DNA from: Rhodobiaceae bacterium
GTDB lineage: Bacteria > Pseudomonadota > Alphaproteobacteria > Rhizobiales > Tepidamorphaceae
DNA length: 39,861 nucleotides
Assembly: GCA_007118805.1 (NCBI GenBank)
Contig: SKQW01000152.1
Span: forward strand, 1-39,861
Direction of reading: 5' to 3'
Under the pieces are notes generated by a model. It made no database searches, had not been told where the DNA came from, and saw only the letters and a list, made by a program, of their open reading frames with translations. A program made the translations under genes and the position numbers. Of this stretch, positions 1-8,905 are shown one piece after another. Each line of letters starts with the position of its first letter. Position 1 is the stretch's first letter.

Positions 1-320
1 ACAGAGGTCGCCGCGACCGGCGCGGAGGCAGGCGCCGCCGGGGCGGGGGGCGCCGTTACAGCCGCCGCGAGCTGCAACGGCGGTGTCGCAATGACCGGCG
101 TTTCCGCCGCCAGAACCGGGATCTGTGTTACCGCGTAAGCCAGCTCGGCCGTCGGCGGCAGGGCACATGCATCCAGATCGGCCCCATCGAGATCTGCGAA
201 TAGGCCCCAGCCGGGCGTCGGCCCGATAGCCGGCGCCGCCAAGCGACGGGCCCGGACATAGCACTTGGCGAGCCCTTGCAATCCACTGCGGAGCCGATCA
301 GCATTGGCGGCATGAGCGAT
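1..320 (-). CDS. Possible C-terminal part of an Ala/Pro-rich protein running off the window edge (hypothetical)
   Basis: Open minus-strand frame reading ...GYCDLRIAHAANADRLRSGLQGLAKCYVRARRLAAP...AVTAPPAPAAPASAPVAATS; no convincing start codon, and its 5' part is antisense to the cytochrome gene. Confidence 0.2.
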   Translation of the reverse strand, partial: MAHAANADRLRSGLQGLAKCYVRARRLAAPAIGPTPGWGLFADLDGADLDACALPPTAELAYAVTQIPVLAAETPVIATPPLQLAAAVTAPPAPAAPASAPVAATS

Positions 321-695
321 TCGAAGATCACAATACCCGTAGCCCGCCGCCCGAATACGGTCGGCATCGGCTGCATTCGCCGCCTCGCTATCGGCGCGGT
401 CCTTCTCGGCCTCCTGCCGGTCCTTGCCCCAGCCGCGCACGCCCAGGGTTGGGGCGATGCCGGGGCCGGGCGCGAGATCGCCGAGCGCTGGTGTTCGGAG
501 TGCCATATGGTTTCACCCAGTCAGGCTGAGGCGACACCGGATGCCCCCACCTTCATGGAGATTGCCCGCAACGCCGACGACGACCTGGCGGTGGTGGCGG
601 GCTTCCTGATGGACCCGCATCCGCCGATGGCCGGCCTTAGCCTCTCAAGGCAGGAGATCCGCCATCTCGTGGCCTATTTCGCCACGCTGCGCTGA
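312..695 (+). CDS. Small secreted c-type cytochrome
   Basis: Signal peptide (RRLAIGAVLLGLLPVLAPAAHAQ) followed by a CSECH haem-binding motif and a C-terminal Met-ligand-like PPMAGLSLSRQEIRHLVAYFATLR; ATG at 312 preferred over TTG at 276. Confidence 0.8.
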   Translation: MSDSKITIPVARRPNTVGIGCIRRLAIGAVLLGLLPVLAPAAHAQGWGDAGAGREIAERWCSECHMVSPSQAEATPDAPTFMEIARNADDDLAVVAGFLMDPHPPMAGLSLSRQEIRHLVAYFATLR

Positions 696-712
696 GGGCC
701 GGCTGCCGCGCG

Positions 713-1819
713 TCACTCCGGTTGCGGCGCCCGATCGCGGACGAACAGCTTCTCGGTGAAGCGCGGCCACAGAAGGTCGCGCCGCGCCCTCGCCGTCTGC
801 CAGCCCGGCGGGGGGTGGAGGTCGGCCGAGCGGAACAGCACATCGTCATAGGCGTTGCGCATCTCGGTCCAGTTGCGCGTGTAGATCGCCGCGCGTGCCT
901 TGTCCCCCATCTGGCCCAGCAGAAAGTCGCATTGGGCCTCGGTCATCTCGTGCAGGCAGGAAATGGCGGCGAAGGCATCGACCGTCTCTGCCGGCAGCAG
1001 CGCGAGCTGATCGGCGGAGAAGAAGGCGAAGTCGGCCGCCAGTGCCTCGTCCCGGATCTCCGCCCAGCTCTCGAAGGGCCGCCACCGGAAATGGCGGGCA
1101 CCGGGAAACACCTGCGCCAGATACCATTCTGACACGGTCAGCGCCGGGGCGATGTCGAATATCCAGTAGCGCCGGCCCGCTTCATGCACCACCTGGCCCA
1201 GCCGCCCGTAGCCCGCGCCGACCTCGGCGACCACGCCGCCTGGCGGGACATGGGGTCGGATGACCCGCATTTCGTGGATCGAGTTGGCGAGATCCTGACT
1301 GACCGGCTTGCCGCGTACGCTGACCGGAAGCGGATCGCCTACCGCCGGCTCGCTGAGCCGCTGCGGCAGGTCGTCGGAGCCGTCATCGATCATCGCCCAC
1401 AACAGGCCGATATAGGAGGCGTAAACAAATTGGCCGAAGCGGTCCGGCAGCCGGGCCTGGCCGAAGGCGTTGACCAAATGCCCCCGACGCATCCGCACGC
1501 TGAACGGCGCCACACTCGGCCGGCGCAGGAAGGCGCGCAGCACGGCGCGGTAGTTAATATGGTTCGGGCGGCGGATAGCGAAGGTCGAGTAGCTTTGCGA
1601 CAGGCCACGCTTGAAGCGGGCGATGCCCAATTGCCGCAACAAGGCGCGGTGGGCCTTGGACAACGCCTTCCACAAGGCGGACGGGGCCAGCGATGGGTCC
1701 CGCGCGGCGATATGACGATGGACCTCGCGAGCGCGTGCGATGAGCCGCTTGGTCTCCGTGTCATCAATCCGCGCGCTGCCGTCTGGCGCATCGGCGGGGA
1801 GGAAAAGGCCGTCTTCCAT
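713..1819 (-). CDS. Putative sugar O-methyltransferase / SAM-dependent methyltransferase
   Basis: 368 aa with VVAEVGAGYGRLGQVVHEAG SAM-binding motif I and a sugar O-methyltransferase-like context. Confidence 0.7.
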   Translation of the reverse strand: MEDGLFLPADAPDGSARIDDTETKRLIARAREVHRHIAARDPSLAPSALWKALSKAHRALLRQLGIARFKRGLSQSYSTFAIRRPNHINYRAVLRAFLRRPSVAPFSVRMRRGHLVNAFGQARLPDRFGQFVYASYIGLLWAMIDDGSDDLPQRLSEPAVGDPLPVSVRGKPVSQDLANSIHEMRVIRPHVPPGGVVAEVGAGYGRLGQVVHEAGRRYWIFDIAPALTVSEWYLAQVFPGARHFRWRPFESWAEIRDEALAADFAFFSADQLALLPAETVDAFAAISCLHEMTEAQCDFLLGQMGDKARAAIYTRNWTEMRNAYDDVLFRSADLHPPPGWQTARARRDLLWPRFTEKLFVRDRAPQPE

Positions 1820-2061
1820 GCGGTCTAGAACGCTGCTTCACTCTCGGACGGGACGCTATCGAAGGTCGCCGCTACGGGGCGAAACGGGCGCAGCCGCGCC
1901 GCGCACCGACAAGCGGCGGGGCCGAACACCGTTGCACGGCCGCCACAGCTTCGCACGCATTGTTCCCGCGCCCCAATTCGTTCATCATCCGCTGTGACAG
2001 TCAGACCTGATCGCGGCCGGCCGAGCCGGCACGCCGTTCGCCCGTGGGGAGGGAGCACATC

Positions 2062-3813
2062 TTGCCACTCAAGTCACGCAATCTTTTGACGTCCTGTGTC
2101 GGCGCCGTCGCCGCAGCGATCCTGTTCGCCGGCCAACCGGCGATCGGCGCCACCGAGGTGCGGACCGACATTTCGATGCCCTACAGCCTGTCCGGCAGCT
2201 ACCTGGCCGGCCGCATGGCAGGAAGCCTGCGCGACGCGCCGGCCGCCGCCCGCTTCTACCGGCGGGCGCTGTCGCAGGACCCGGGCAACCCGGTCCTGCT
2301 CGAGCGCGGCTTTCTGCTGTCGCTCGTCGCTGGCGACCTCGACGAGGCGATGCCGCTGGCCCGCCAGGTCATCGCGCTCGACTCCGGCAATCGGGTTGCC
2401 CGGCTTGCCCTGTCGGTCAAGGCGCTGCGGGCGCGCCAATATGGCGAAGTACAGCGTCATCTGGAGGAAAGCGGCAACGGGCCCCTCGCCGAACTCACCA
2501 ATGCGCTGGTCGGGGCGTGGGCCAAGGCCGGTGCCGGCAGGCTGCCCGAGGCGATGGCCATGATGGAGACATTGCAGGGGCCGGAATGGGAGGAGATCTT
2601 CCGGCCCTATTTTCATTCGGGCCTGGTAGCCCAACTGGGCGGCGACGCGGAGACCGCCGGCGAGCATTTCCGGCGTGCCTACGAGGCCGACCAGCGAGCC
2701 CTGCGTATCGTCCAGGCTTGGGCACGCCACCTTGCCCGCCAAGGGCGCCAACAGGACGCGCTGGCGGTGCTCGACCAGTTCGACGAGGTGCTGCCCGAGC
2801 ACCCGCTCATCGCACGCATGCGCGACGAGATCTCGGCGGGGCGCACCCCGGCACCGCTCGTCACGAGCCCGCAGGAAGGCGTGGCAGAGGTTCTCTACGG
2901 GATCGGCGCGGCGTTGGGGACGGAGTCCGGCGAGGAGTTCTCGGCGATCTATCTCCAGCTTGCCCTCCATCTGGCGCCCCGTCAGCCGCTCGCCCTGCTG
3001 TCGCTCGCCAACTACTTCGAGAATGTCGACGACAAGGCGCGCGCCATCGAGGTCTATGAGCGCATGCCGGAAGACTCAGCGCTGCGCCGCAATGCGGACA
3101 TTAACCGTGCCCTGGCCCTCAACGACCTCGACCGGACTGACGAAGCGCGCGCCCTGCTGGAGGACCTGATCGACGCCAGGCCGGACGACCGGGAGGCCTT
3201 GGTCGCATTCGGCAACATCCTGCGCAGCCGCGAGATGTTCGACGACGCGCGCGACTACTATGCCAAGGCAATCGATACCGTGGACCCGGTGGAACAGCGC
3301 CACTGGTCGCTCTACTATTTCCGCGGCATCACTAATGAGCGCACCGACCGCTGGGCCTACGCCGAACGCGACTTCCAAAAGGCGCTCGAACTCGAACCCG
3401 ACCAGCCTTATGTCCTGAACTATCTTGGCTATTCCTGGGTCGACCAGAACGTCAATCTCGACGAGGCCCTCCAGATGATCGAGCGGGCGGTGGAGTTGCG
3501 GCCGAATGACGGCTATATCGTCGATAGCCTGGGCTGGGCGTATTATCGGCTTGGCGAGTATCAGGATGCGGTGCGCGAGCTGGAGCGGGCCGTCGAGCTG
3601 CGCCCCCAGGACCCGATCATCAACGACCATCTGGGCGATGCCTACTGGAAGGTTGGCCGACGCATCGAAGCCCGGTTCCAGTGGAGCCATGCCCGTGACC
3701 TCGATCCCGAGCCGGAACTGCTTGAGGAGATCCTAAAGAAGATCGAGGACGGCCTCAACGATACCGAGGAGCGCAGCCGCGCTGCGGCCGACTTCGGGCG
3801 CGATGCCGATTAG
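2062..3813 (+). CDS. Tetratricopeptide repeat protein, exported
   Basis: Multiple TPR units (e.g. AERDFQKALELEPDQPYVLNYLGYSWVDQ); signal peptide; TTG start at 2062 preceded by GGGAGGGAG. Confidence 0.85.
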   Translation: MPLKSRNLLTSCVGAVAAAILFAGQPAIGATEVRTDISMPYSLSGSYLAGRMAGSLRDAPAAARFYRRALSQDPGNPVLLERGFLLSLVAGDLDEAMPLARQVIALDSGNRVARLALSVKALRARQYGEVQRHLEESGNGPLAELTNALVGAWAKAGAGRLPEAMAMMETLQGPEWEEIFRPYFHSGLVAQLGGDAETAGEHFRRAYEADQRALRIVQAWARHLARQGRQQDALAVLDQFDEVLPEHPLIARMRDEISAGRTPAPLVTSPQEGVAEVLYGIGAALGTESGEEFSAIYLQLALHLAPRQPLALLSLANYFENVDDKARAIEVYERMPEDSALRRNADINRALALNDLDRTDEARALLEDLIDARPDDREALVAFGNILRSREMFDDARDYYAKAIDTVDPVEQRHWSLYYFRGITNERTDRWAYAERDFQKALELEPDQPYVLNYLGYSWVDQNVNLDEALQMIERAVELRPNDGYIVDSLGWAYYRLGEYQDAVRELERAVELRPQDPIINDHLGDAYWKVGRRIEARFQWSHARDLDPEPELLEEILKKIEDGLNDTEERSRAAADFGRDAD

Positions 3814-3831
3814 CGTGGCCCGGCCCCGGCG

Positions 3832-4704
3832 GTGAGCGGCGCCGTCCGCGAGCCCGCGCCGGCCAAGATCAATCTGGCTCTGGCCGTAACGGGCCGGCGG
3901 CCCGACGGCTACCACCTGCTCGACACGATCGTCGTCTTTGCCGAGCTCGGCGATGTCGTGGCGGCGGGTCCCGACGACGCCCTGCGCCTCGACATCGACG
4001 GGCCGTTTGCCACCGCGCTTAACGCCGATGACAGCAACCTCGTATTGCGGGCGGCCAACCTGCTCCAGGCATGGGCGCAGCACGCCGGCAGCCGCGCACC
4101 CGGCGCCCGTTTGCGGCTGACCAAGTCGTTGCCGGTCGCAGCCGGGCTCGGCGGCGGCTCGGCCGACGCGGCGGCGGCGTTGCGCGCCCTGAACCGGCTG
4201 TGGCGACTGGGCCTGGATTCCGGCCGGCTCGCCGCCCTGGGCGCCGAGCTCGGCGCCGACATCGCCATGTGCGTCCATAGCCGCGCCGCGCGGGCCACAG
4301 GCATCGGCGCAACTATCACCCCGTTCGACGAGTTGCCCGCCATGCCAATGGTGCTGGTCAATCCGGGGGTGCCGCTGTCGACCCGGGACGTCTTTGCCCG
4401 GCTTTCCGGCCGGTTCTCGGCCGGTTTGCCCCCCCTTGCCCCGTTATCTACCCTGTCGCAGGTGGTGGGCTGGCTCGGTCATGCCGACAATGATCTGACG
4501 CCGGCGGCCTGTGCGCTGGCACCCGGGATCGCCGAGGCCATCGCCGCCCTTGGCGCCGCGCCCGGCTGCCGCCTCGCCCGCATGTCAGGCTCGGGGGCGA
4601 GCTGTTTCGGTGTGTTCGACGATCAGCCCGCCGCCCAGCGGGCCGCGCAGATCTTGTCCGCCGCCCATCCTGGCTGGTGGGTGCGGGCGACCACGGCGCG
4701 ATGA
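3832..4704 (+). CDS. ispE: 4-diphosphocytidyl-2-C-methyl-D-erythritol kinase
   Basis: GHMP kinase motif LPVAAGLGGGSADAAAALRALN; N-term PAKINLALAVTGRRPDGYHLL; GTG start. Confidence 0.95.
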   Translation: MSGAVREPAPAKINLALAVTGRRPDGYHLLDTIVVFAELGDVVAAGPDDALRLDIDGPFATALNADDSNLVLRAANLLQAWAQHAGSRAPGARLRLTKSLPVAAGLGGGSADAAAALRALNRLWRLGLDSGRLAALGAELGADIAMCVHSRAARATGIGATITPFDELPAMPMVLVNPGVPLSTRDVFARLSGRFSAGLPPLAPLSTLSQVVGWLGHADNDLTPAACALAPGIAEAIAALGAAPGCRLARMSGSGASCFGVFDDQPAAQRAAQILSAAHPGWWVRATTAR

Positions 4705-4725
4705 CCTGCGCTGGATTTCGGCGAT

Positions 4726-4753
4726 ATGGCGCCCACTAAATGGCGTCCACTAA
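4726..4753. repeat. 14-bp perfect-phase tandem duplication ATGGCG(C/T)CCACTAA x2
   Basis: ATGGCGCCCACTAA at 4726-4739 followed directly by ATGGCGTCCACTAA at 4740-4753. Confidence 0.85.
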
Positions 4754-5790
4754 TATGTCCGGCCGACGCAGAAATCGACCACGCTGACCAGCGCCAGTCG
4801 GTGGGGCCCCGGCGGCAGCCCCTGCGCGGCGTGCTTGGCCCGCTCGCCATAAGCCCGCGCGCGCGCCACCGTATCGTCGAGGGCGCCATGGCGGCCCATC
4901 AGCGCGATGGCGGTGTCCAGATCGCCGTCATCGGCCGCCTGCTCGGCGAGGCATCGGCGCCAGAAGCGGCGTTCGTCCTCGTCGCCGCGCCCGTAAGCCA
5001 AAAGGACCGGCAGCGTGATCTTTCCGTCCCGGAAATCGTCACCCACCCGCTTGCCGAGATCCGCCTGGACGCCGGAATAGTCGAGCGCATCGTCGACAAG
5101 TTGGAAGGCCAACCCCAGATTCAGGCCGTAGTCGGACAGGGCGGCCCGTTCGTCGGCGCCGCGATCGGCAACGATCGCGCCGACCTCGCAGGCCGCAGCG
5201 AAAAGGGCAGCGGTCTTTGCGCGGATGACCGCCAGATAGGCGTCCTCGGACGTCGCCACGTCATGCGCGGTGACGAGCTGCATGACCTCGCCCTCGGCGA
5301 TGACGGCGGCGGCATCCGCCAACACCTCGAGCGCAGGCAGGGAGCCGACCTCGACCATCATCTTGAAGGCCTGACCGAGCAGAAAGTCGCCGACCAGCAC
5401 GCTCGCCTCATTGCCCCAGACCGTGCGGGCGGCAATCTTGCCCCGGCGCATATCGCTTTCATCGACCACATCGTCATGCAACAGAGTCGCGGTGTGCATG
5501 AACTCGACGCTAGCCGCGAGGCGGACATGGCCATCGCCGCGATAGTCGAACATCTGGGCTGAGGCCAGGGTCAGCATGGGTCTCAGGCGTTTGCCACCCG
5601 ATTCGATGAGGTGCTCGGCCACCTCCGGAATGAGCTGCACATCGGAGCCGGTGCGCGACAGGATCATCTCGTTGACCCGGCGCATGTCATCCGCGACAAG
5701 CTGGACCAATGTATCGATCTCGCCGGAGGCTGCGGCTCGGCCGTGTTCCACCATGCTGTCCAAGGTCGCAGGGCTCCTTATTGCTGACAA
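4750..5790 (-). CDS. ispB: Polyprenyl (octaprenyl) diphosphate synthase
   Basis: Trans-prenyltransferase motifs LLHDDVVDESDMRRG and FQLVDDALDYSG. Confidence 0.9.
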   Translation of the reverse strand: MSAIRSPATLDSMVEHGRAAASGEIDTLVQLVADDMRRVNEMILSRTGSDVQLIPEVAEHLIESGGKRLRPMLTLASAQMFDYRGDGHVRLAASVEFMHTATLLHDDVVDESDMRRGKIAARTVWGNEASVLVGDFLLGQAFKMMVEVGSLPALEVLADAAAVIAEGEVMQLVTAHDVATSEDAYLAVIRAKTAALFAAACEVGAIVADRGADERAALSDYGLNLGLAFQLVDDALDYSGVQADLGKRVGDDFRDGKITLPVLLAYGRGDEDERRFWRRCLAEQAADDGDLDTAIALMGRHGALDDTVARARAYGERAKHAAQGLPPGPHRLALVSVVDFCVGRTY

Positions 5791-5853
5791 GCGAGTTTAG
5801 GGGCGCATTGGCGCCCCCGGCAACTGATCGATAGACGCTCACGGTATGGCTGA

Positions 5854-6018
5854 CTAGTGGTTCGAGTCCGGCATTTGCCCCCCTTGCCGCACCCGCTATG
5901 CCAATGTTGGACTTATAAGAACCACTGGCAAATTATTGTTTTAAAATGGAATTTCGAATTTGACATTTGATCGCGCACATGCCTCGGACCGGGTATCAAA
6001 TGTCAAATTCATTCCACT
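5854..6018. repeat. MITE/REP-like two-hairpin intergenic repeat, copy 1
   Basis: CTAGTGGTTCGAGTCC...GAACCACT hairpin plus a perfect 16-bp inverted repeat GAATTTGACATTTGAT (5956-5971) / ATCAAATGTCAAATTC (5995-6010); same structure inverted at 33970-34138. Confidence 0.85.
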
Positions 6019-6097
6019 CTTGGCTCGGCGATCCAGAGCACCCCCCGTTAAGCTCAAGCTCGCAAAGGCTAAGGGCGGGCCGCCCCTCGTACCACGG

Positions 6098-6334
6098 TCA
6101 TAACGTCTTCCCTCGCTGCGCGCGCGCCGGCCCTTGCAGAGCCGCGCCGCTCTGATAGGCGCGTCCGGCTTCGCGGGGTGATGCACGGCGCAACTGGCGC
6201 GTCTGCGGCACATCGAGTCGGGCAGCAATGAGCTGGGCCAGCAGGGGCGCCGACGCATGGCCGTTGCTGTGCCCGAAGGTCGCGCCGCCCGGCGTGGGCG
6301 TCACGGGGACCGGCAGCCCCTGGCCGGGCGACAT
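6098..6334 (-). CDS. Small hypothetical protein (~78 aa)
   Basis: MSPGQGLPVPVTPTPGGATFGHSNGHASAPLLAQLIAARLDVPQTRQLRRASPREAGRAYQSGAALQ..., natural-looking composition in an otherwise empty region. Confidence 0.35.
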   Translation of the reverse strand: MSPGQGLPVPVTPTPGGATFGHSNGHASAPLLAQLIAARLDVPQTRQLRRASPREAGRAYQSGAALQGPARAQRGKTL

Positions 6335-6608
6335 CGAGCGCGATCCCCTTGCGCGCGGCGCCTCGTTCTTTCGGTTCGCGGCACCGTCCGCGGATGAAAC
6401 GGGCTCGACTCGCGGCCGGCCTGGCGCATGGTTGCGTGGTGAAACGAACATTAAACCGCTCCGTGCCAATCCGGGACAGCGTCCTGCCCCTGGCCATGCA
6501 CCCCGCAAGCGACGGGCCAGTTCCGTAGGAAATTGTTAACCTTTTTGCGGAAGTCACGGAAGGGCGGGGGAGATACAATCCATCTCCGGTTAACCACTGG
6601 CCGGTAAA

Positions 6609-8429
6609 GTGCGCGCCGGCAAGAGAGTCGATCGCTTGAGGCCTAGCACCAACCATTTGGAAGCCGAGCCGGCAATGGCGGCCCGGCCGCGGCAGGACGC
6701 TACACACCCGTCGTCCACCGCGTCGGCAGCAAGCCAAGCCGACAGGCACGAGGCCCGCCCCTTGCAGGGCGCGATGTGGGCTGCGGTCCTCGCAGATATT
6801 CGCGCAGCGGCCTATCTCTGGGATATCGCGACGGACAATCTGGTCTGGAGCGCGGGCGCCGAGCAGGTGCTGGGCGTCGATTCGCTCGAGCCGATCGCCA
6901 CCGGCCGGCGCTATGCCCAGCGCGTCGACCCGGACGGGCCGTCAGCACGGTTCGACGTCGTCAATCAAACCGGCGCGAGTGATCCAGGGGCGGGCGTGCC
7001 CTTCAACTCGGAGTACCGGTTCATGCCCCCCGGTGGGTCCCAGGCACTGTGGATCGAGGACTGCGGGCGATGGGAAATCGACGCCGACGGCACGCCGTTG
7101 CGGGTGCGGGGCGTGGTGCGCGTAGTCAATGAGCGCCGCGCGCGCGAGGAACGGCTCCTCTATCGCAGCGACCATGACGAGCTGACCGGCGCCCTCAATC
7201 GCGTGCGCCTCATCGAGGAGTTGGCCCATGCGATTGACCGTGCCGAGCGAACGCAATCGAGCTGTGCGCTGGTCAGTGTCGCTGTCGACAATCTCGGTAC
7301 GCTGAACGACACATACGGCTTCGACACCGGCGACCAGCTGGTTGCTGGCGCCGCCGCGCGGCTGGCCGAAACCGTCCGGCGCGGCGACGTGCTTGGTCGG
7401 TTGGGAGGCAACCGGATCGGCGTCGTGGTCAATGGCTGCGGGGCGAGTGCCCTGCGCACCGCCGTCGATCGCTTTCAGCAAACGGTGGCCGACGCACCAG
7501 TGTCGACCGATGGCGGGGCGATTCCGATCACCGTCTCGCTCGGCGCGGTGCTGCTCCCCCGGCATGGCCGCACCGTCGGCGCAGCGTTGGCCGCTGCGCA
7601 GGAGGCACTGGCCGAGGCGCGCCGGCGCGGCGTATCGGGATCGGTGCTGTACGATCCCTCACCCGGCCGCGAGACGGAACGGCGACGCAATATCGATATG
7701 GCGGGGACGGTGATCGCGGCGCTGAACGCCGATCGGGTCACGCTCGCGCTCCAACCGGTCGTCGCGGCCGGCTCCGGCCAGCCGGTGTTTCACGAGGCCC
7801 TTTGCCGGCTGAGCGCGCAGGACGGCTCGGTGATCGCGCCGAGCGACTTCCTCCACACCGCCGAGCGCCTCGGCTTTGTCCGGCTGATCGATCACCGCGC
7901 GCTTGACCTGTCGATGACGGCACTCGCCGAGGATCCGGCCCTCCAGCTATCGGTCAACGTTGCCGCGCCGACGGCGCTGGAAGGCACGTGGTTTGCCCGC
8001 CTGGCCAGCCACCTGCGAAGATCCCGTGACCTCGCCGCGCGGTTTGTGGTCGAGATCACCGAGACCATGGCGATCACTGACCTGCCGCGCACCATCGATT
8101 TTGTCGGATCGATCAGGGATCTCGGGTGCCGCGTGGCGATCGACGATTTCGGCGCCGGCCACACCTCGTTTCGCAATCTGCGGGCGATGTCCGCCGATAT
8201 CGTCAAGATTGATGGGTCGTTCATCGACGGCATTGCCGACAATGTCGACGACCAGATCTTCGTGGAGACCCTGGTGCGGCTGGCCAAGCATATTGGCATG
8301 GAGACAGTGGCCGAACGGGTCACCAGTGAGGCCGACGCAGCGCTCCTGCGATCCATCGGCATCGACTATCTCCAGGGCCACCTGTTCGGCGAGCCCCGCA
8401 TCGCGCAGGGTGGACGAACCGCTGGATAA
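6609..8429 (+). CDS. PAS-GGDEF(degenerate)-EAL protein, probable c-di-GMP phosphodiesterase
   Basis: EAL signature (FHEALCRL), IDDFGAGHTSF, VKIDGSFI, ETVAERV; GGDEF position reads GGNRI. Start uncertain, ATG at 6675 possible. Confidence 0.85.
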   Translation: MRAGKRVDRLRPSTNHLEAEPAMAARPRQDATHPSSTASAASQADRHEARPLQGAMWAAVLADIRAAAYLWDIATDNLVWSAGAEQVLGVDSLEPIATGRRYAQRVDPDGPSARFDVVNQTGASDPGAGVPFNSEYRFMPPGGSQALWIEDCGRWEIDADGTPLRVRGVVRVVNERRAREERLLYRSDHDELTGALNRVRLIEELAHAIDRAERTQSSCALVSVAVDNLGTLNDTYGFDTGDQLVAGAAARLAETVRRGDVLGRLGGNRIGVVVNGCGASALRTAVDRFQQTVADAPVSTDGGAIPITVSLGAVLLPRHGRTVGAALAAAQEALAEARRRGVSGSVLYDPSPGRETERRRNIDMAGTVIAALNADRVTLALQPVVAAGSGQPVFHEALCRLSAQDGSVIAPSDFLHTAERLGFVRLIDHRALDLSMTALAEDPALQLSVNVAAPTALEGTWFARLASHLRRSRDLAARFVVEITETMAITDLPRTIDFVGSIRDLGCRVAIDDFGAGHTSFRNLRAMSADIVKIDGSFIDGIADNVDDQIFVETLVRLAKHIGMETVAERVTSEADAALLRSIGIDYLQGHLFGEPRIAQGGRTAG

Positions 8430-8591
8430 ACACCCCGAATAGCCCCCCTGAGACTCGTTCCGATTGCTCGGGAACTCTGCGACCCATCCGGTGTTGTCTC
8501 GGCCAGGAGGAACGCTGACAGCGGAGCGACATCGCTCCTGTCCTGCTGGTGCTCCCCTGCCAAGACGCAAAGCAAGCAACGGAGGTAGACT

Positions 8592-8849
8592 ATGAAGCCG
8601 ATCATTGGTGCCGTTTCTGCAATCGCCCTTATCGCCTCGGTCGGAATGGCGGCGGCCGACGAAACCACTGCCACTGTCGAGCAGGTCGATGAGACCATGC
8701 GCACCATCACCCTTGATGATGGCAACACCTATGAGCTTCAGGAAGGTGTGAACATTGAGGGCATCTTCCCGGGCCAGGAGGTGACGGTCTCCTACGAGGA
8801 AGAGAACGGCGACTATGTCGCCAGCAGCGTCGAGCCGGCGATGGACTAA
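8592..8849 (+). CDS. DUF1344-like small exported protein
   Basis: Signal peptide followed by TATVEQVDETMRTITLDDGNTYELQEGVNIEGIFPGQEVTVSYEEENG; RBS ggagg upstream. Confidence 0.75.
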   Translation: MKPIIGAVSAIALIASVGMAAADETTATVEQVDETMRTITLDDGNTYELQEGVNIEGIFPGQEVTVSYEEENGDYVASSVEPAMD

Positions 8850-8868
8850 TCGCCTTGCGCGCTCGTTC

Positions 8869-8892
8869 GGACCGGGCGGTCACGCCCGGTCC
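8869..8892. terminator. Bidirectional terminator-like hairpin between convergent genes
   Basis: GGACCGGGCG-GTCA-CGCCCGGTCC, perfect 10-bp stem with tetraloop; no clear U-tract. Confidence 0.6.
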
Positions 8893-8905
8893 GTCCAACA
8901 CCGCG

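Noticed and set aside
5854-5876. Possible tRNA fragment (GGTTCGAGTCC)
   Set aside because: No T-stem pairing or cloverleaf around it; kept only as a speculative feature of the repeat end
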